A stretch of DNA of 64,000 nt from Aliivibrio fischeri (GTDB lineage Bacteria > Pseudomonadota > Gammaproteobacteria > Enterobacterales > Vibrionaceae): the NCBI RefSeq assembly GCF_009727955.1, contig NZ_WOBR01000001.1, positions 43,665 through 107,664 of the forward strand. Reading direction: 5' to 3'. Below, in pieces: positions 35,268 through 45,373 of the stretch; positions within the stretch are counted from its first letter, which is position 1, and the number at the start of each line of letters is the position of its first letter. The position numbers were made by a program, and so were the translations under genes. The notes below the pieces were generated by a model. The model worked only from the letters and a program-made list of their open reading frames with translations. It did no database searches and was not told the DNA's origin.

Positions 35268-35400
35268 AATAAATCCTAATTTTTTTAAATTAAATAATTC
35301 GCATAATGCGAAGTTGTAGCCATAAAGAATTATTTATTTGAGGTAAAACATATGTATAAAAAGCTTCAAGCATAACTGGTAAAGCAGTATAACGAAGGTT
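35268..35400 (-). promoter_or_regulatory. Promoter and leader of the cold-shock gene
   Basis: On the minus strand a TATACT box (35386-35391) is followed by a leader of roughly 110 bases. In it TTCGCATAATGCGAA (35298-35312) forms a 7-bp perfect palindrome near the ribosome site TTAGGA. No recognisable cold box was found. A structured leader would fit cold regulation. Confidence 0.45.
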
Positions 35401-35501
35401 TCAAAAGCATAATATTACAGATAAATAGGTCTGTTTACAGGCCGAGCAAAATAATAGCATTTTTTAACCGATTGTATAGCATAATTTCAAATTTGAATGA
35501 A

Positions 35502-35530
35502 AATAAGGCTAAATTTTAATTAGCCTTATT
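35502..35530 (-). terminator. Terminator of the ilv operon
   Basis: AATAAGGCTAA and TTAGCCTTATT form an 11-bp perfect stem just beyond the ilvA stop. Confidence 0.85.
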
Positions 35531-35543
35531 ACGCCGTACGGTC

Positions 35544-37076
35544 TTAGGATAAAAAGAATCGATAAGCTAGATTATCTGTCTCATCTTTCCATTGATAACC
35601 AAGCTCTTCAAGGTGTTTTGAAAAACTAGCAAGATCAGAATCTGTTAGTTCAAAACCACATAACACACGTCCATAATCTGCACCGTGGTTACGATAATTG
35701 AAGAGGCTGATATTCCAGTGAGTACCTAGAGTACTTAAGAAGCGAACGAGCGCTCCTGGATATTCTGGAAATTCAAAACTGTATAAACGTTCTTGTATTG
35801 TTTTTGATGGTTTACCACCAATCATATAACGTATATGTAGCTTAGCCATTTCATCATCAGATAAATCCACAACCGGGTATTCTCCCTTTTGTAGATCATT
35901 AATGATGTTATCAAGCTCTTCTTGCCCTTCTTGTAAGCGAACACCAACAAAAATGTTAGCTAGCTTATCGTCGTTGTAGCGGTAGTTAAATTCAGTAACA
36001 GCTCTGCCACCAATTAGATTACAAAATTCAAAGAAAGCGCCCTGACGTTCAGGAATCGTTACTGCTAATAGCCCTTCTCTTTTTTCACCTAACTCACAGC
36101 GTTCAGATACATAACGTAAACCATGGAAGTTAGTGTTTGCACCAGAAAGTACGGTTCCTAATTGTTTATTTTCTAATTGATGCTGATCTGCAAATTTTTT
36201 CAGACCAGCTAATGCCAATGCACCTGAAGGTTCAGCAATCGCTCTTGTATCTTCAAAAATATCTTTTACAGCAGCACAAATTTCATCACTAGATACACTA
36301 ATATGGCCATCAAGGTATTTTTGACATAAACGGAACGTTTCATCACCAATACGTTTAACGGCTACGCCATCGGCAAACATACTCACTTGATCAAGAACGA
36401 CAGGCTCGCCAGCATCTAAAGCCGCTTTTAAGCAAGAAGAGTCCTCTGGCTCAACGGCGATGACTTTTATTTCAGGCATGAGTTGCTTTATTAGCACAGC
36501 AATACCCGCGGCTAAACCACCACCACCAACAGGCACAAAGATATAATCGAGATGACCATTTTGTTGCAGCATCTCCATTCCAATTGTCCCCTGACCTGCA
36601 ATAACAAGTGGGTGGTCAAACGGAGGTACAAAAGTATAACCGTGGAGTTGTGATAAACGTTCTGCTTCTGCTTTGGCTTCATCGAAATTACTGCCATGTA
36701 GAACCACATTCCCACCAAAACCTTTTACGGCTTCAACTTTGATATCAGGTGTCGTTTTAGGCATAACAATGGTCGTTTGAATACCAAGCTTGGTTCCTGA
36801 TAGCGCCATACCTTGAGCGTGATTGCCCGCAGATGCAGCAATAACCCCTGCATTTTTTTGTTCTTTAGTTAGACTTGCAACCATATTATAAGCGCCACGA
36901 AGTTTAAAGGAGTGAACCGGTTGACGGTCTTCTCGCTTTAATTGAACTCGGTTATTAATGCGCTCAGATAAACGAGGCATATCTTGAAGTGGTGTTACTG
37001 TTGCTACTTCATAGATTGGCGCTCGTAAGATCTGACGCAGATATTCTGCGCCAGTTTGATATGAAGAGTTGCTCAT
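35544..37076 (-). CDS. ilvA: Threonine deaminase (biosynthetic)
   Basis: The 510-residue PLP enzyme converts threonine to 2-oxobutanoate, the first committed step to isoleucine. The PLP lysine is Lys58 in HSFKLRGAYNM, and the glycine loop VGGGGLAAG holds the cofactor phosphate. The C-terminal third has the two ACT-like regulatory repeats (one around GERQGAFFEFCNLIGGRAVTE) that bind isoleucine and valine, so this is the feedback-regulated form. It lies 4 bases after ilvD, last in the operon. Confidence 0.97.
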   Translation of the reverse strand: MSNSSYQTGAEYLRQILRAPIYEVATVTPLQDMPRLSERINNRVQLKREDRQPVHSFKLRGAYNMVASLTKEQKNAGVIAASAGNHAQGMALSGTKLGIQTTIVMPKTTPDIKVEAVKGFGGNVVLHGSNFDEAKAEAERLSQLHGYTFVPPFDHPLVIAGQGTIGMEMLQQNGHLDYIFVPVGGGGLAAGIAVLIKQLMPEIKVIAVEPEDSSCLKAALDAGEPVVLDQVSMFADGVAVKRIGDETFRLCQKYLDGHISVSSDEICAAVKDIFEDTRAIAEPSGALALAGLKKFADQHQLENKQLGTVLSGANTNFHGLRYVSERCELGEKREGLLAVTIPERQGAFFEFCNLIGGRAVTEFNYRYNDDKLANIFVGVRLQEGQEELDNIINDLQKGEYPVVDLSDDEMAKLHIRYMIGGKPSKTIQERLYSFEFPEYPGALVRFLSTLGTHWNISLFNYRNHGADYGRVLCGFELTDSDLASFSKHLEELGYQWKDETDNLAYRFFLS

Positions 37077-37080
37077 AGGC

Positions 37081-38922
37081 TTACCCTTCTAACTTAGATT
37101 TATCACGTACTGCACCTTTATCTGCACTGGTTGCCATACTTGCATAGGCTTTTAGTGCAAAAGAGACTTCACGTTGACGATTAACAGGTTTCCAACCGAG
37201 TTCATCTTGTTTCGCTCGACGAGCTTGCAGTTCTGATTCAGGTACATCAAGAGTAATTGAACGACTTGGGATATCGATGGTAATGATATCGCCATCGTTC
37301 ACTAAACCTATCGTACCACCACTTGCTGCTTCAGGAGATGCGTGACCTATAGATAGGCCCGATGTACCACCAGAGAATCGACCATCAGTTAAAAGAGCAC
37401 ATGCTTTGCCTAAGCCCATTGATTTTAAGTAAGTGGTTGGGTAAAGCATTTCTTGCATACCCGGCCCACCTTTTGGACCTTCGTAGCGAATAACAACCAC
37501 TTCACCGGCTTTAACTTTTCCACCTAGAATTCCTTCTACCGCAGAGTCTTGGCTTTCAAAAACAATGGCAGGACCTTGGAATTTTAGATTTTCTTCATCA
37601 ACGCCAGCGGTTTTTACAATACAACCATCAACAGCGATATTACCAGATAGGACAGCTAGACCACCTTCTTGGCTAAAGGCATTTTCTTTGGTTCGAATAC
37701 ACCCTTCTTTTCGATCGTCATCAAGGCGATCCCAACGACAATCTTGTGAGAATGCTTTAGTTGTTCGGATCCCTGCTGGGCCTGCGCGGAAGAACTTAAG
37801 CACCTCTTCGTTTTCAGTTTGCATAATATCGTATTGTGCAAGTTGCTCTTGCATGGTTAAACCAAGAACTGTTTTTGTTTGATTGTTTAGAAGTCCTGCT
37901 CTATCTAACTCACCAAGGATTGCCATTACCCCACCTGCACGGTGAACATCTTCCATATGATATTTCGGTGTTGATGGAGCTACTTTACATAGATGAGGAA
38001 CTCGACGAGACATTTCATCAATGTCACTCATATCGAAATCAATTTCACCTTCCTGAGCTGAAGCCAAAAGGTGAAGAACGGTATTACTTGAACCACCCAT
38101 TGCGATATCAAGTGCCATGGCATTTTCAAATGCAGCGCGATCGGCAATATTTCTTGGAAGAGCGGATTCATCATCTTGCTCATAATAACGCTTTGTTAAT
38201 TCAACAATACGTTTACCTGCATTAATAAACAGCTGCTCACGATCGGCGTGAGTGGCTAGCATTGACCCATTACCAGGTTGAGATAAACCAAGAGCTTCGG
38301 TTAAACAGTTCATTGAGTTAGCGGTGAACATTCCTGAACACGATCCACAAGTTGGACAAGCTGAACGTTCGATCTGCTCACTCTGAGCATCGGAAACCGT
38401 AGGATCGGCACCTTGGATCATTGCATCAACAAGATCCAGTTTGATGATTTGATCTGAAAGCTTCGTTTTTCCCGCTTCCATTGGGCCACCTGACACAAAA
38501 ATCACCGGAATATTAAGACGCATTGCAGCCATCATCATTCCTGGAGTAATTTTGTCACAGTTAGAAATACATACCATTGCATCAGCGCAGTGAGCATTAA
38601 CCATGTATTCAACAGAATCTGCAATGAGTTCACGTGATGGCAGAGAATAAAGCATGCCACCGTGACCCATAGCGATACCATCATCAACGGCGATAGTATT
38701 AAATTCTTTGGCGATACCACCTGCTTTTTCTATCTCACCAGCAACAAGTTGCCCCATGTCTTTAAGATGTACGTGACCCGGAACAAATTGAGTAAATGAG
38801 TTAACAACAGCAATGATGGGTTTACCAAAGTCATCTTCTTTAACGCCAGTTGCACGCCATAAAGCGCGTGCTCCGGCCATGTTACGTCCGTGAGTTGTGG
38901 TGGCTGAACGATAAGTTGGCAT
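37081..38922 (-). CDS. ilvD: Dihydroxy-acid dehydratase
   Basis: The 613-residue iron-sulfur enzyme performs the third common step of isoleucine and valine synthesis. Cluster cysteines lie in [12 protein letters not shown] and [19 protein letters not shown]. The C-terminal [22 protein letters not shown] motif is typical. It lies 17 bases after ilvE. Confidence 0.98.
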   Translation of the reverse strand: MPTYRSATTTHGRNMAGARALWRATGVKEDDFGKPIIAVVNSFTQFVPGHVHLKDMGQLVAGEIEKAGGIAKEFNTIAVDDGIAMGHGGMLYSLPSRELIADSVEYMVNAHCADAMVCISNCDKITPGMMMAAMRLNIPVIFVSGGPMEAGKTKLSDQIIKLDLVDAMIQGADPTVSDAQSEQIERSACPTCGSCSGMFTANSMNCLTEALGLSQPGNGSMLATHADREQLFINAGKRIVELTKRYYEQDDESALPRNIADRAAFENAMALDIAMGGSSNTVLHLLASAQEGEIDFDMSDIDEMSRRVPHLCKVAPSTPKYHMEDVHRAGGVMAILGELDRAGLLNNQTKTVLGLTMQEQLAQYDIMQTENEEVLKFFRAGPAGIRTTKAFSQDCRWDRLDDDRKEGCIRTKENAFSQEGGLAVLSGNIAVDGCIVKTAGVDEENLKFQGPAIVFESQDSAVEGILGGKVKAGEVVVIRYEGPKGGPGMQEMLYPTTYLKSMGLGKACALLTDGRFSGGTSGLSIGHASPEAASGGTIGLVNDGDIITIDIPSRSITLDVPESELQARRAKQDELGWKPVNRQREVSFALKAYASMATSADKGAVRDKSKLEG

Positions 38923-38939
38923 TGTTATATCCTTATAAA

Positions 38940-39887
38940 TTATTTAGCTGATGGTGCATTTTCTGGGTATACGTAATCTAACCAACCCCATTTATCTTCG
39001 GTTGTTCCATTGAACAGACCAAAGTAAGCGGCTTGGATCTCTTTTGTGATAGGACCACGTTTACCTTCACCAACGGTAATCTTGTCAACAGAGCGTACTG
39101 GAACGATTTCAGCCGCTGTGCCTGTCATAAATACTTCGTCTGCAAGATATAATGCTTCGCGTGCAATGTTTTCTTCGCGGATTTCATATCCCATATCTTT
39201 TGCAAGCGTCATGATAGAGTCTCGAGTAATTCCCGGTAAAATGGCACTGGTTGCTGGTGGTGTAGAAAGAATACCATCACGAACAACAAATAGGTTTTCA
39301 CCTGCACCTTCAGAAAGATAGCCATCAACACTTAACGCGATACCTTCATCGTAACCATGACGACGAGCTTCACCACCAACCAATAAAGAAGATAAATAGT
39401 TACCACCTGCTTTTGCTGCGGTTGGAATGGTATTTGGTGCAGCACGATTCCAACTTGAAATCATGGCATCAACCCCATTTTCTAATGCTTCTTCTCCTAG
39501 GTAAGATCCCCATGGGAATGCAGCAATAATGAGTTCCATTTCCGTATTTTCTGGTGGGCAAACACCTAAACCTACGTTTCCTACAAAACCTAAAGGACGA
39601 ATATAAGCAGAATCGAGTTTGTTTTGACGTAAGGTTTCACGTGTTGCTTCCATAATTTCTTCTTCAGTATATGGAATTGGGAAGCGATAAATTTTAGCGG
39701 AATTTTTTAAACGTTTTGCGTGCTCTGGGTGGCGGAAAATAATTGGACCATTTGGCGTGTTATAACAACGCACCCCTTCAAAAACGGATGTTCCATAATG
39801 CATTGCGTGAGTTAGAACGTGCACATTTGCGTCTGCCCAAGGAACCATCTCACCATTAAACCAAATAAAATCTGCTGTCTTTGACAT
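38940..39887 (-). CDS. ilvE: Branched-chain amino-acid aminotransferase
   Basis: This fold-type IV PLP enzyme makes the final transamination to isoleucine, valine and leucine. The PLP lysine lies in [16 protein letters not shown], with EGAGENLF and FMTGTAAEI contacting the cofactor. I start it at ATG 39887 (315 residues), which has AAGGA nine bases upstream. An in-frame GTG at 39893 has the same site only three bases away. Confidence 0.96.
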   Translation of the reverse strand: MSKTADFIWFNGEMVPWADANVHVLTHAMHYGTSVFEGVRCYNTPNGPIIFRHPEHAKRLKNSAKIYRFPIPYTEEEIMEATRETLRQNKLDSAYIRPLGFVGNVGLGVCPPENTEMELIIAAFPWGSYLGEEALENGVDAMISSWNRAAPNTIPTAAKAGGNYLSSLLVGGEARRHGYDEGIALSVDGYLSEGAGENLFVVRDGILSTPPATSAILPGITRDSIMTLAKDMGYEIREENIAREALYLADEVFMTGTAAEIVPVRSVDKITVGEGKRGPITKEIQAAYFGLFNGTTEDKWGWLDYVYPENAPSAK

Positions 39888-39899
39888 TGTCACTAATCC

Positions 39900-40145
39900 T
39901 TATGCGCGATGTAATGTAGAAACGTTAACGGCGGTAATATCCCAAAGCTTTTCTATTTGATTAGTAAGAAGGCTAATTGGTCGGTCACTTTCTACGATGA
40001 TTTCAATTGCAGCTACTTTGCTGGCTTGATTTTGTGTTGCTAATACTTGCTTGATGATAAAACCACGGTGACGAATAACGCGTAATACACGTTCTAATAA
40101 AACTGGTCTATCGTTAGCTTCAATCTCTAAAATATAACGTTGCAT
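39900..40145 (-). CDS. ilvM: Acetolactate synthase II small subunit
   Basis: The 81-residue ACT-domain subunit partners IlvG. The core ERVLRVIRHRGFIIKQV matches E. coli IlvM closely. The start is ATG 40145, whose A is the last base of the ilvG stop (TAATG), indicating translational coupling. An in-frame upstream start within ilvG would add an unrelated N-terminus. Confidence 0.93.
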   Translation of the reverse strand: MQRYILEIEANDRPVLLERVLRVIRHRGFIIKQVLATQNQASKVAAIEIIVESDRPISLLTNQIEKLWDITAVNVSTLHRA

Positions 40146-41791
40146 TATTCTCCCTCCACCATATCTTGGTTTGCAGCACCTGGCGGAACCAAAGGCCATA
40201 CGTTTTCTTCTTCTGAAATAAGAACATGCAGCAGATAAGCGGTATCGCTTTCAAGCATTTCTTTTAAAGCAGGTTCTACTTCTTCTTTTGTTGTTATGGT
40301 TTTTCCTGGAATACCAAAGGCGGCAGCAAGAGCAACAAAATCAGGATTATCATCAAGAATAGTTTCACTGTGGCGGCCATCAAAAAATAGTGATTGCCAT
40401 TGACGAACCATACCTAAACGTTGGTTATTAATAAGAACCATCTTCACAGGGATTTGTTTACGCTTAATCGTACCGAGTTCTTGTACATTCATCATGAAAG
40501 AACCATCACCTGAAATCAGAATAGATTGATCATCAGGACGAGCCACTTTTGCTCCCATCGCAGCGGGTAAACCGAACCCCATGGTGCCAAGACCTGCGGA
40601 TGTTAGGTAATTTTCTGGAGCTCGAGGTTGGATGTGCTGAGCTGCCCACATTTGATGTTGGCCAACATCTGTCGATACGATAGAGCTGTCTGGCATCATG
40701 TCAGAAAGTTGCTTTAATAGCAGAGGGGCATAAATTAATTCACCCGGGTGATCGTAGCGCCATTTAAATTCAGAGCGAAGAGAAGAAACATGTTCTAACC
40801 AAGGGGTAAGGTCTTGTTCTAGTTTCAATTGAGGAAGAATAACCTTTATATCACCACGTAGTGTTGAATGAGCATGGCGAAGCTTATTGAATTCTGCTGC
40901 ATCAATATCGATATGGATTACTTTTGCGTGAGGTGCAAAGCTTTCTAATTTTCCTGTCACACGGTCATCGAAACGGGCACCAACAACAATTAATAAATCG
41001 GATTCTTGAACTATTAAGTTAGCAGCTTTAGTGCCGTGCATACCTACCATACCAAGATAGTGAGGATCGTGTCTTCCTATTGAACCTAAGCCTTTTAATG
41101 TACTCACTGAAGGCATAGGGTTATTAGTTAAAAAATCACGAACAGAGTCGGTTGCGTGAGCCAGTTGAACACCACCACCCACATACAATACCGGTTTGTT
41201 ACTGGCTTTTAGTAACGTCTTGGCGGCTTCAATTGCTTCAGTAACAACAACAGGGATACTAGGTGCTTCAAAATATGGAAGAGAAGTAACAGGGGCTTCA
41301 GCGAGTTGCACATCTTTGGCTATATCAATTAATACCGGGCCGGGACGTCCTGACTTTGCTACCTCAAATGCTTCAGCAATCACAGGTGCAAGTTCATTGA
41401 TATCAGTAACTAAATAACTGTGTTTAGTACATGAGAGAGACATACCGATGACATCCATTTCTTGGAAAGCATCTGTACCGATTAAATTACTCGCCACTTG
41501 ACCTGTGATAGCAACAAGAGGAATGGAATCTAACATGGCATCAGCAAGACCGGTAATTAGGTTTGTTGCACCAGGGCCTGATGTTGCAAGGCATACAGCA
41601 ACATCTTTGCTTGCTCTTGCCATTCCTATTGCAGCCATTGCTGCACCTTGTTCATGACGACATAAGATGTGCTCAACGCCACCATCATATAATGCATCAT
41701 AAATAGGCATGATTGCCCCACCAGGATAACCAAAGACAGTTTCAATCCCTTCGTCTCTTAAGGCTTTAACTACTAATTGTGAGCCATTCAT
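40145..41791 (-). CDS. ilvG: Acetolactate synthase II large subunit
   Basis: The ThDP- and FAD-dependent enzyme condenses pyruvate with pyruvate or 2-oxobutanoate. The start is ATG 41791 ([15 protein letters not shown], 548 residues), matching E. coli IlvG. The catalytic Glu lies in [14 protein letters not shown], and the ThDP motif [17 protein letters not shown] is near the C-terminus. The frame is intact, unlike the frameshifted ilvG of E. coli K-12. It is the first structural gene after the leader and attenuator. Confidence 0.97.
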   Translation of the reverse strand: MNGSQLVVKALRDEGIETVFGYPGGAIMPIYDALYDGGVEHILCRHEQGAAMAAIGMARASKDVAVCLATSGPGATNLITGLADAMLDSIPLVAITGQVASNLIGTDAFQEMDVIGMSLSCTKHSYLVTDINELAPVIAEAFEVAKSGRPGPVLIDIAKDVQLAEAPVTSLPYFEAPSIPVVVTEAIEAAKTLLKASNKPVLYVGGGVQLAHATDSVRDFLTNNPMPSVSTLKGLGSIGRHDPHYLGMVGMHGTKAANLIVQESDLLIVVGARFDDRVTGKLESFAPHAKVIHIDIDAAEFNKLRHAHSTLRGDIKVILPQLKLEQDLTPWLEHVSSLRSEFKWRYDHPGELIYAPLLLKQLSDMMPDSSIVSTDVGQHQMWAAQHIQPRAPENYLTSAGLGTMGFGLPAAMGAKVARPDDQSILISGDGSFMMNVQELGTIKRKQIPVKMVLINNQRLGMVRQWQSLFFDGRHSETILDDNPDFVALAAAFGIPGKTITTKEEVEPALKEMLESDTAYLLHVLISEEENVWPLVPPGAANQDMVEGE

Positions 41792-41871
41792 ACTCTTTCG
41801 CTCCCTGCGTGAGTGGTTGTCTGTTTTCTCTCGCACATCATGTGCCCCCATATATCTTCCTGAACTTATAA

Positions 41872-41905
41872 AAAAACCCCCTTGCTTGTTGGCTTGGGGG
41901 TTTTT
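41872..41905 (-). terminator. Attenuator terminator of ilvGMEDA
   Basis: On the minus strand AAAAACCCCC pairs with GGGGGTTTTT around AAGCCAACAAGCAA, with Ts following. It lies between the leader peptide and ilvG, where transcription would stop when branched-chain aminoacyl-tRNAs are plentiful. Confidence 0.9.
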
Positions 41906-41920
41906 AGTGTGCTTGTAACT

Positions 41921-42010
41921 CTATTTTTTGCTCACACATCCCCGAGCGGTGACCAGAATCACCACTAGAATGTTAATAATCAGAATATTCAGTTGAGCAA
42001 AAAAGGTCAT
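41921..42010 (-). CDS. ilvL: ilv operon leader peptide
   Basis: A 29-codon frame starts at ATG 42010 and encodes MTFFAQLNILIINILVVIL followed by ten more residues. Thirteen of 29 residues are Ile, Leu or Val, concentrated at positions 7-20. It is followed 15 bases later by a strong terminator and then by ilvG. A GGTGA/TCACC hairpin within the coding region could act as the pause structure, and GTGTG/CACAC pairing as an alternative. This is the standard design of multivalent attenuation by ribosome stalling. Confidence 0.88.
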   Translation of the reverse strand: MTFFAQLNILIINILVVILVTARGCVSKK

Positions 42011-42198
42011 TTAATCTATCCGTAAACGTTTTCTTTTTGATATTTCGTTACATTAACTTAGTGGTAACACAGACATGGCTCTCATGACAAGAAAAAACTA
42101 TCATTTAATTCACAATTCTCGTTCATTTAGCGCTTATATATAACAAAAACATAAAATCAATACAGATTGGTCTTTAATAAAATAAGTTGGGTAGATAA

Positions 42199-43725
42199 AT
42201 GGGATTAGCAATAATACACAGTCGAGCTTGTGTCGGTGTAGAAGCACCACCAGTGACGGTTGAAGTTCATATCAGTAATGGGATGCCAGGATTTAGTCTG
42301 GTTGGCTTACCAGAAACAACAGTAAAAGAAGCAAAAGACAGAGTAAGAAGTGCAATTATTAATGCTAACTTTGAGTTTCCATCTAAAAAGATCACCGTTA
42401 ATTTAGCACCTGCGGATCTTCCAAAAGAAGGTGGACGATTTGATCTTCCTATTGCTCTTGGGATCCTAGCTGCGTCAGGTCAAATACCTGAAAATAAATT
42501 GGATGGTCATGAGTTTGTTGGCGAGTTAGCTCTTTCTGGTGAGTTACGTCGAGTAAAAGGTGTTTTACCTGCCGCCCTAGCCTCACTTAATGCTAAACGT
42601 TGCTTAGTTGTTCCGGATGACAATGGGGATCAGGCGGCTTTAGTCGGCAAAGATATTCACAAATCTGCGCCTCATCTACTAGCTGTGTGTGGTTTTTTGT
42701 GTGGGCAACAGCAACTCAGTTTATTAACTAGCCCTCAGATAGAAGAGCAATCTTTATCTTTAGAGCGTGATTTACAAGATATTATTGGTCAACAGCAGGG
42801 TAAACGAGCATTAGAAATCGCGGCGGCGGGAGGACATAATTTATTGTATTTAGGTCCTCCCGGTACAGGCAAAACCATGCTCGCTTCTCGTATGAGTGAT
42901 TTATTACCAGAAATGACCAATGATGAAGCGTTAGAAACCGCAGCGGTAGCCTCGTTAACTCATCAAAATATTACAGAATCTAATTGGCGAGCCCGCCCTT
43001 TTCGTTCCCCTCACCATTCTAGTTCTATGGCGGCATTAGTGGGTGGCGGCTCTATTCCTCGACCGGGGGAAATATCATTAGCTCACAATGGTATTTTATT
43101 TTTAGATGAGATGCCGGAGTTTGAAAGAAAAGTGCTTGATTCACTGCGGGAACCACTAGAATCTGGTGAGATAGTCATCTCACGCGCCGCGAGTAAAACA
43201 CGTTTTCCTGCTCGTTTTCAATTGGTCGGAGCATTAAACCCAAGCCCTACGGGTTATTATGAAGGGAACCAAACTCGAACCAATCCGCAATTGATTTTAC
43301 GTTACCTTAATCGAATATCTGGCCCCTTGTTAGATCGTTTTGATATGTCATTAGAAATACCGCTATTGCCGAAGGGAACGCTAACCGAGGGTGGAGATAG
43401 AGGCGAAAGTACGCAAGCAGTAAAACATCGAGTTTTACAGGCTCGTGCTCGAATGTTAGAGCGTAATGGTAAAGTGAATGCGCTATTAGGAAGTCGAGAA
43501 ATTGAAAAGCATTGTCCGCTAGATAAAGAAGATGCCGCATTTTTAGAAAATACGCTACATCAGTTAGGGTTATCTATTCGTGCTTATCATCGGATTATTA
43601 AGGTAGCGCGTACTATTGCTGATTTATCTGCGGAAGATAAAATTCAACGAATCCACTTAGCTGAAGCCGTTGGTTATCGAGCGATGGATCGATTATTAAA
43701 ACAATTATCTGCACAAGCGGTCTAA
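42199..43725 (+). CDS. comM: Mg-chelatase-like AAA+ helicase ComM (YifB)
   Basis: The 508-residue protein has an N-terminal Lon-like domain (about residues 1-170), an AAA+ core with Walker A GPPGTGKT at 219-226 and Walker B ILFLDEMPEF, and a C-terminal Mg-chelatase lid region. In Vibrio cholerae ComM is a hexameric branch-migration helicase that extends heteroduplex during natural transformation. It is divergent from ilvL. DprA, another transformation protein, is encoded at 57.4 kb. Confidence 0.93.
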   Translation: MGLAIIHSRACVGVEAPPVTVEVHISNGMPGFSLVGLPETTVKEAKDRVRSAIINANFEFPSKKITVNLAPADLPKEGGRFDLPIALGILAASGQIPENKLDGHEFVGELALSGELRRVKGVLPAALASLNAKRCLVVPDDNGDQAALVGKDIHKSAPHLLAVCGFLCGQQQLSLLTSPQIEEQSLSLERDLQDIIGQQQGKRALEIAAAGGHNLLYLGPPGTGKTMLASRMSDLLPEMTNDEALETAAVASLTHQNITESNWRARPFRSPHHSSSMAALVGGGSIPRPGEISLAHNGILFLDEMPEFERKVLDSLREPLESGEIVISRAASKTRFPARFQLVGALNPSPTGYYEGNQTRTNPQLILRYLNRISGPLLDRFDMSLEIPLLPKGTLTEGGDRGESTQAVKHRVLQARARMLERNGKVNALLGSREIEKHCPLDKEDAAFLENTLHQLGLSIRAYHRIIKVARTIADLSAEDKIQRIHLAEAVGYRAMDRLLKQLSAQAV

Positions 43726-43811
43726 TCCATTAATTGAGATGTAATGAAAGATTACTCACAAAAGAAGGCCTGACTTGTTATCATGTGGATAATATTCACT
43801 CTAATCTATAA

Positions 43812-44687
43812 ATGAAGAGTCCTATGATTGCTAATATTAGGCTGGTTATCAGTGTATTACTTGTAATGCTGAATACAGCATTAACATCTTTAATTATCAG
43901 CTTCTTTGCAATAATTAAATTGCTTCTTCCTTTTGCTATCGTGAAAAAAATTACAGTATCGATGGCAAATAAAACATTATGGGGATGGGCAACATTAAAT
44001 CTGTGGATGCTCAATATTAACAATAATATTGAGTGGGAGATTGAAGGTGGTGAAAGCTTATCTCAAGATAATTGGTACCTTTTATTATCAAACCATGTGA
44101 GCTGGGCCGATATCGTCATTTTGTCTTCGGTAATGAAAGATAAAATACCGATGACTAAGTTTTTCTTGAAGTATGAGTTGCTTTACGTTCCTTTTGTGGG
44201 GCTTGCGTGTTGGGGGGCGGATATGCCATTTATGCGCAGAGATCCTGAACGTCGTGAAGATGATTTTAAAGCGATTCAAAAGTCTTGTGAAAACTTTCGT
44301 GCTGTTCCTACAACGGTGGTTAATTTTGTTGAGGGAACACGAGCTACGCCTGAAAAGCTGAAAGATGCAAGAACACCTTACCAACATTTGTTTAAGCCAA
44401 AGGTTGGTGGTATCGCTTTTACTCTTTCAGCTATGGGTGAATTATTTGATGGGATTGTTGATGTCACACTTGCGTATCCTGATAACCAAGAATCACCATT
44501 TATCGATATGCTACAAGGGAAATTGACCAAAGTTGTTGTTCGTATTAACTTGCATCCAAATGATGAAAAAGTGAATGGCGATTATTTTGGAGATAAAACT
44601 TTTAAGCGTGGCTTTCATAAGTGGGTAAACGACTTATGGAAAGAAAAAGATGAGTACCTTCAAGGTGTTTTAAAAACCAAAGAATAA
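43812..44687 (+). CDS. YihG-like 1-acylglycerol-phosphate acyltransferase
   Basis: The 291-residue protein has an N-terminal membrane region of one or two helices (about residues 8-50) and a PlsC-type acyltransferase domain. The catalytic motif is NHVSWAD (HX4D) near residue 95, and the glycerol-phosphate motif FVEGTR lies near residue 177. It closely resembles E. coli YihG, which acylates lysophosphatidic acid in phospholipid synthesis. The first in-frame ATG is used; ATG five codons on is also possible. Confidence 0.85.
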   Translation: MKSPMIANIRLVISVLLVMLNTALTSLIISFFAIIKLLLPFAIVKKITVSMANKTLWGWATLNLWMLNINNNIEWEIEGGESLSQDNWYLLLSNHVSWADIVILSSVMKDKIPMTKFFLKYELLYVPFVGLACWGADMPFMRRDPERREDDFKAIQKSCENFRAVPTTVVNFVEGTRATPEKLKDARTPYQHLFKPKVGGIAFTLSAMGELFDGIVDVTLAYPDNQESPFIDMLQGKLTKVVVRINLHPNDEKVNGDYFGDKTFKRGFHKWVNDLWKEKDEYLQGVLKTKE

Positions 44688-44690
44688 AAA

Positions 44691-44719
44691 AAGGGAGCGA
44701 TAATTCGCTCCCTTTTTAT
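44691..44719. terminator. Bidirectional terminator between the acyltransferase gene and dsbA
   Basis: AAAGGGAGCG and CGCTCCCTTT form a 10-bp stem around ATAATT, with A and T runs outside. It serves two convergent genes. Confidence 0.93.
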
Positions 44720-44730
44720 TTGTTTATTTT

Positions 44731-45333
44731 TTACTTTTTAAGTAACCAGTTTACTAACTCGTAGTACTCATCAGCGCTTTTGATTTTGCCTGTTTCAACA
44801 AGGTACTTGTTGTTAACGATTAACGCAGGAACACCTGTTAAACCACTGTCTTGGAATGATTTATCAAAACGGTTAACCATAGAGTTAATAGCAAAGCTAT
44901 TGTATGTACCGTCGAACTCATCAGCATTAACGCCTTCATCTAGGAAGATCTGACGAATTTCTTTTTCATTACGTGGTGGTTTGTTCATTGTATGAATACG
45001 GTTGAAGAAAACAGGAACCATTTTATCTTCGATGCCTAGAGAAACCATTGTTGCATAGGCTTTACTCATTGATAAGCCCATTGGTCCACCCATGAATGAA
45101 ACGTGAGTTTTCTTAAACGTTGCATTATCTGGTAGTGTTTTCTTTAGACCCTGAATAAGCGGTTCAAAGCTATTACAATGTGGGCAGTAAAAAGAGAAAA
45201 ATTCATTCACTGTTGGTGTTTTTGATTCAGGTAGGTCAAGAACTTTGTAGTAATCGCCTTCTGTAAAGTTTGCTGCATTTACTGAAAAACTCAGTACTAA
45301 AGCACCAAACAGTGCCATCATTTTCTTCATCAT
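44731..45333 (-). CDS. dsbA: Periplasmic thiol:disulfide oxidoreductase DsbA
   Basis: The 200-residue precursor has a signal peptide (cut after about residue 20, Val-Asn-Ala) and a thioredoxin fold with an inserted helical domain. The active site is Cys50-Pro-His-Cys53, and the cis-Pro lies in GVPALIVN. It oxidises newly exported proteins and is recycled by DsbB. The start at 45333 is set by GGAGAG upstream and the V. cholerae length of 200; the longer frame begins inside that ribosome site. It lies 40 bases after srkA. Confidence 0.96.
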   Translation of the reverse strand: MMKKMMALFGALVLSFSVNAANFTEGDYYKVLDLPESKTPTVNEFFSFYCPHCNSFEPLIQGLKKTLPDNATFKKTHVSFMGGPMGLSMSKAYATMVSLGIEDKMVPVFFNRIHTMNKPPRNEKEIRQIFLDEGVNADEFDGTYNSFAINSMVNRFDKSFQDSGLTGVPALIVNNKYLVETGKIKSADEYYELVNWLLKK

Positions 45334-45373
45334 GTGTAACTCTCTCCAATCCATTTGTGATTAGTATTATATT

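Noticed and set aside
39611..39630. GTTTCACGTG half-site in ilvE
   Set aside because: Only the left half of a parS palindrome is present.
43796..44023. 75-codon minus-strand frame opposite the acyltransferase gene start
   Set aside because: It looks membrane-like only because it mirrors the hydrophobic N-terminus of the plus-strand gene.
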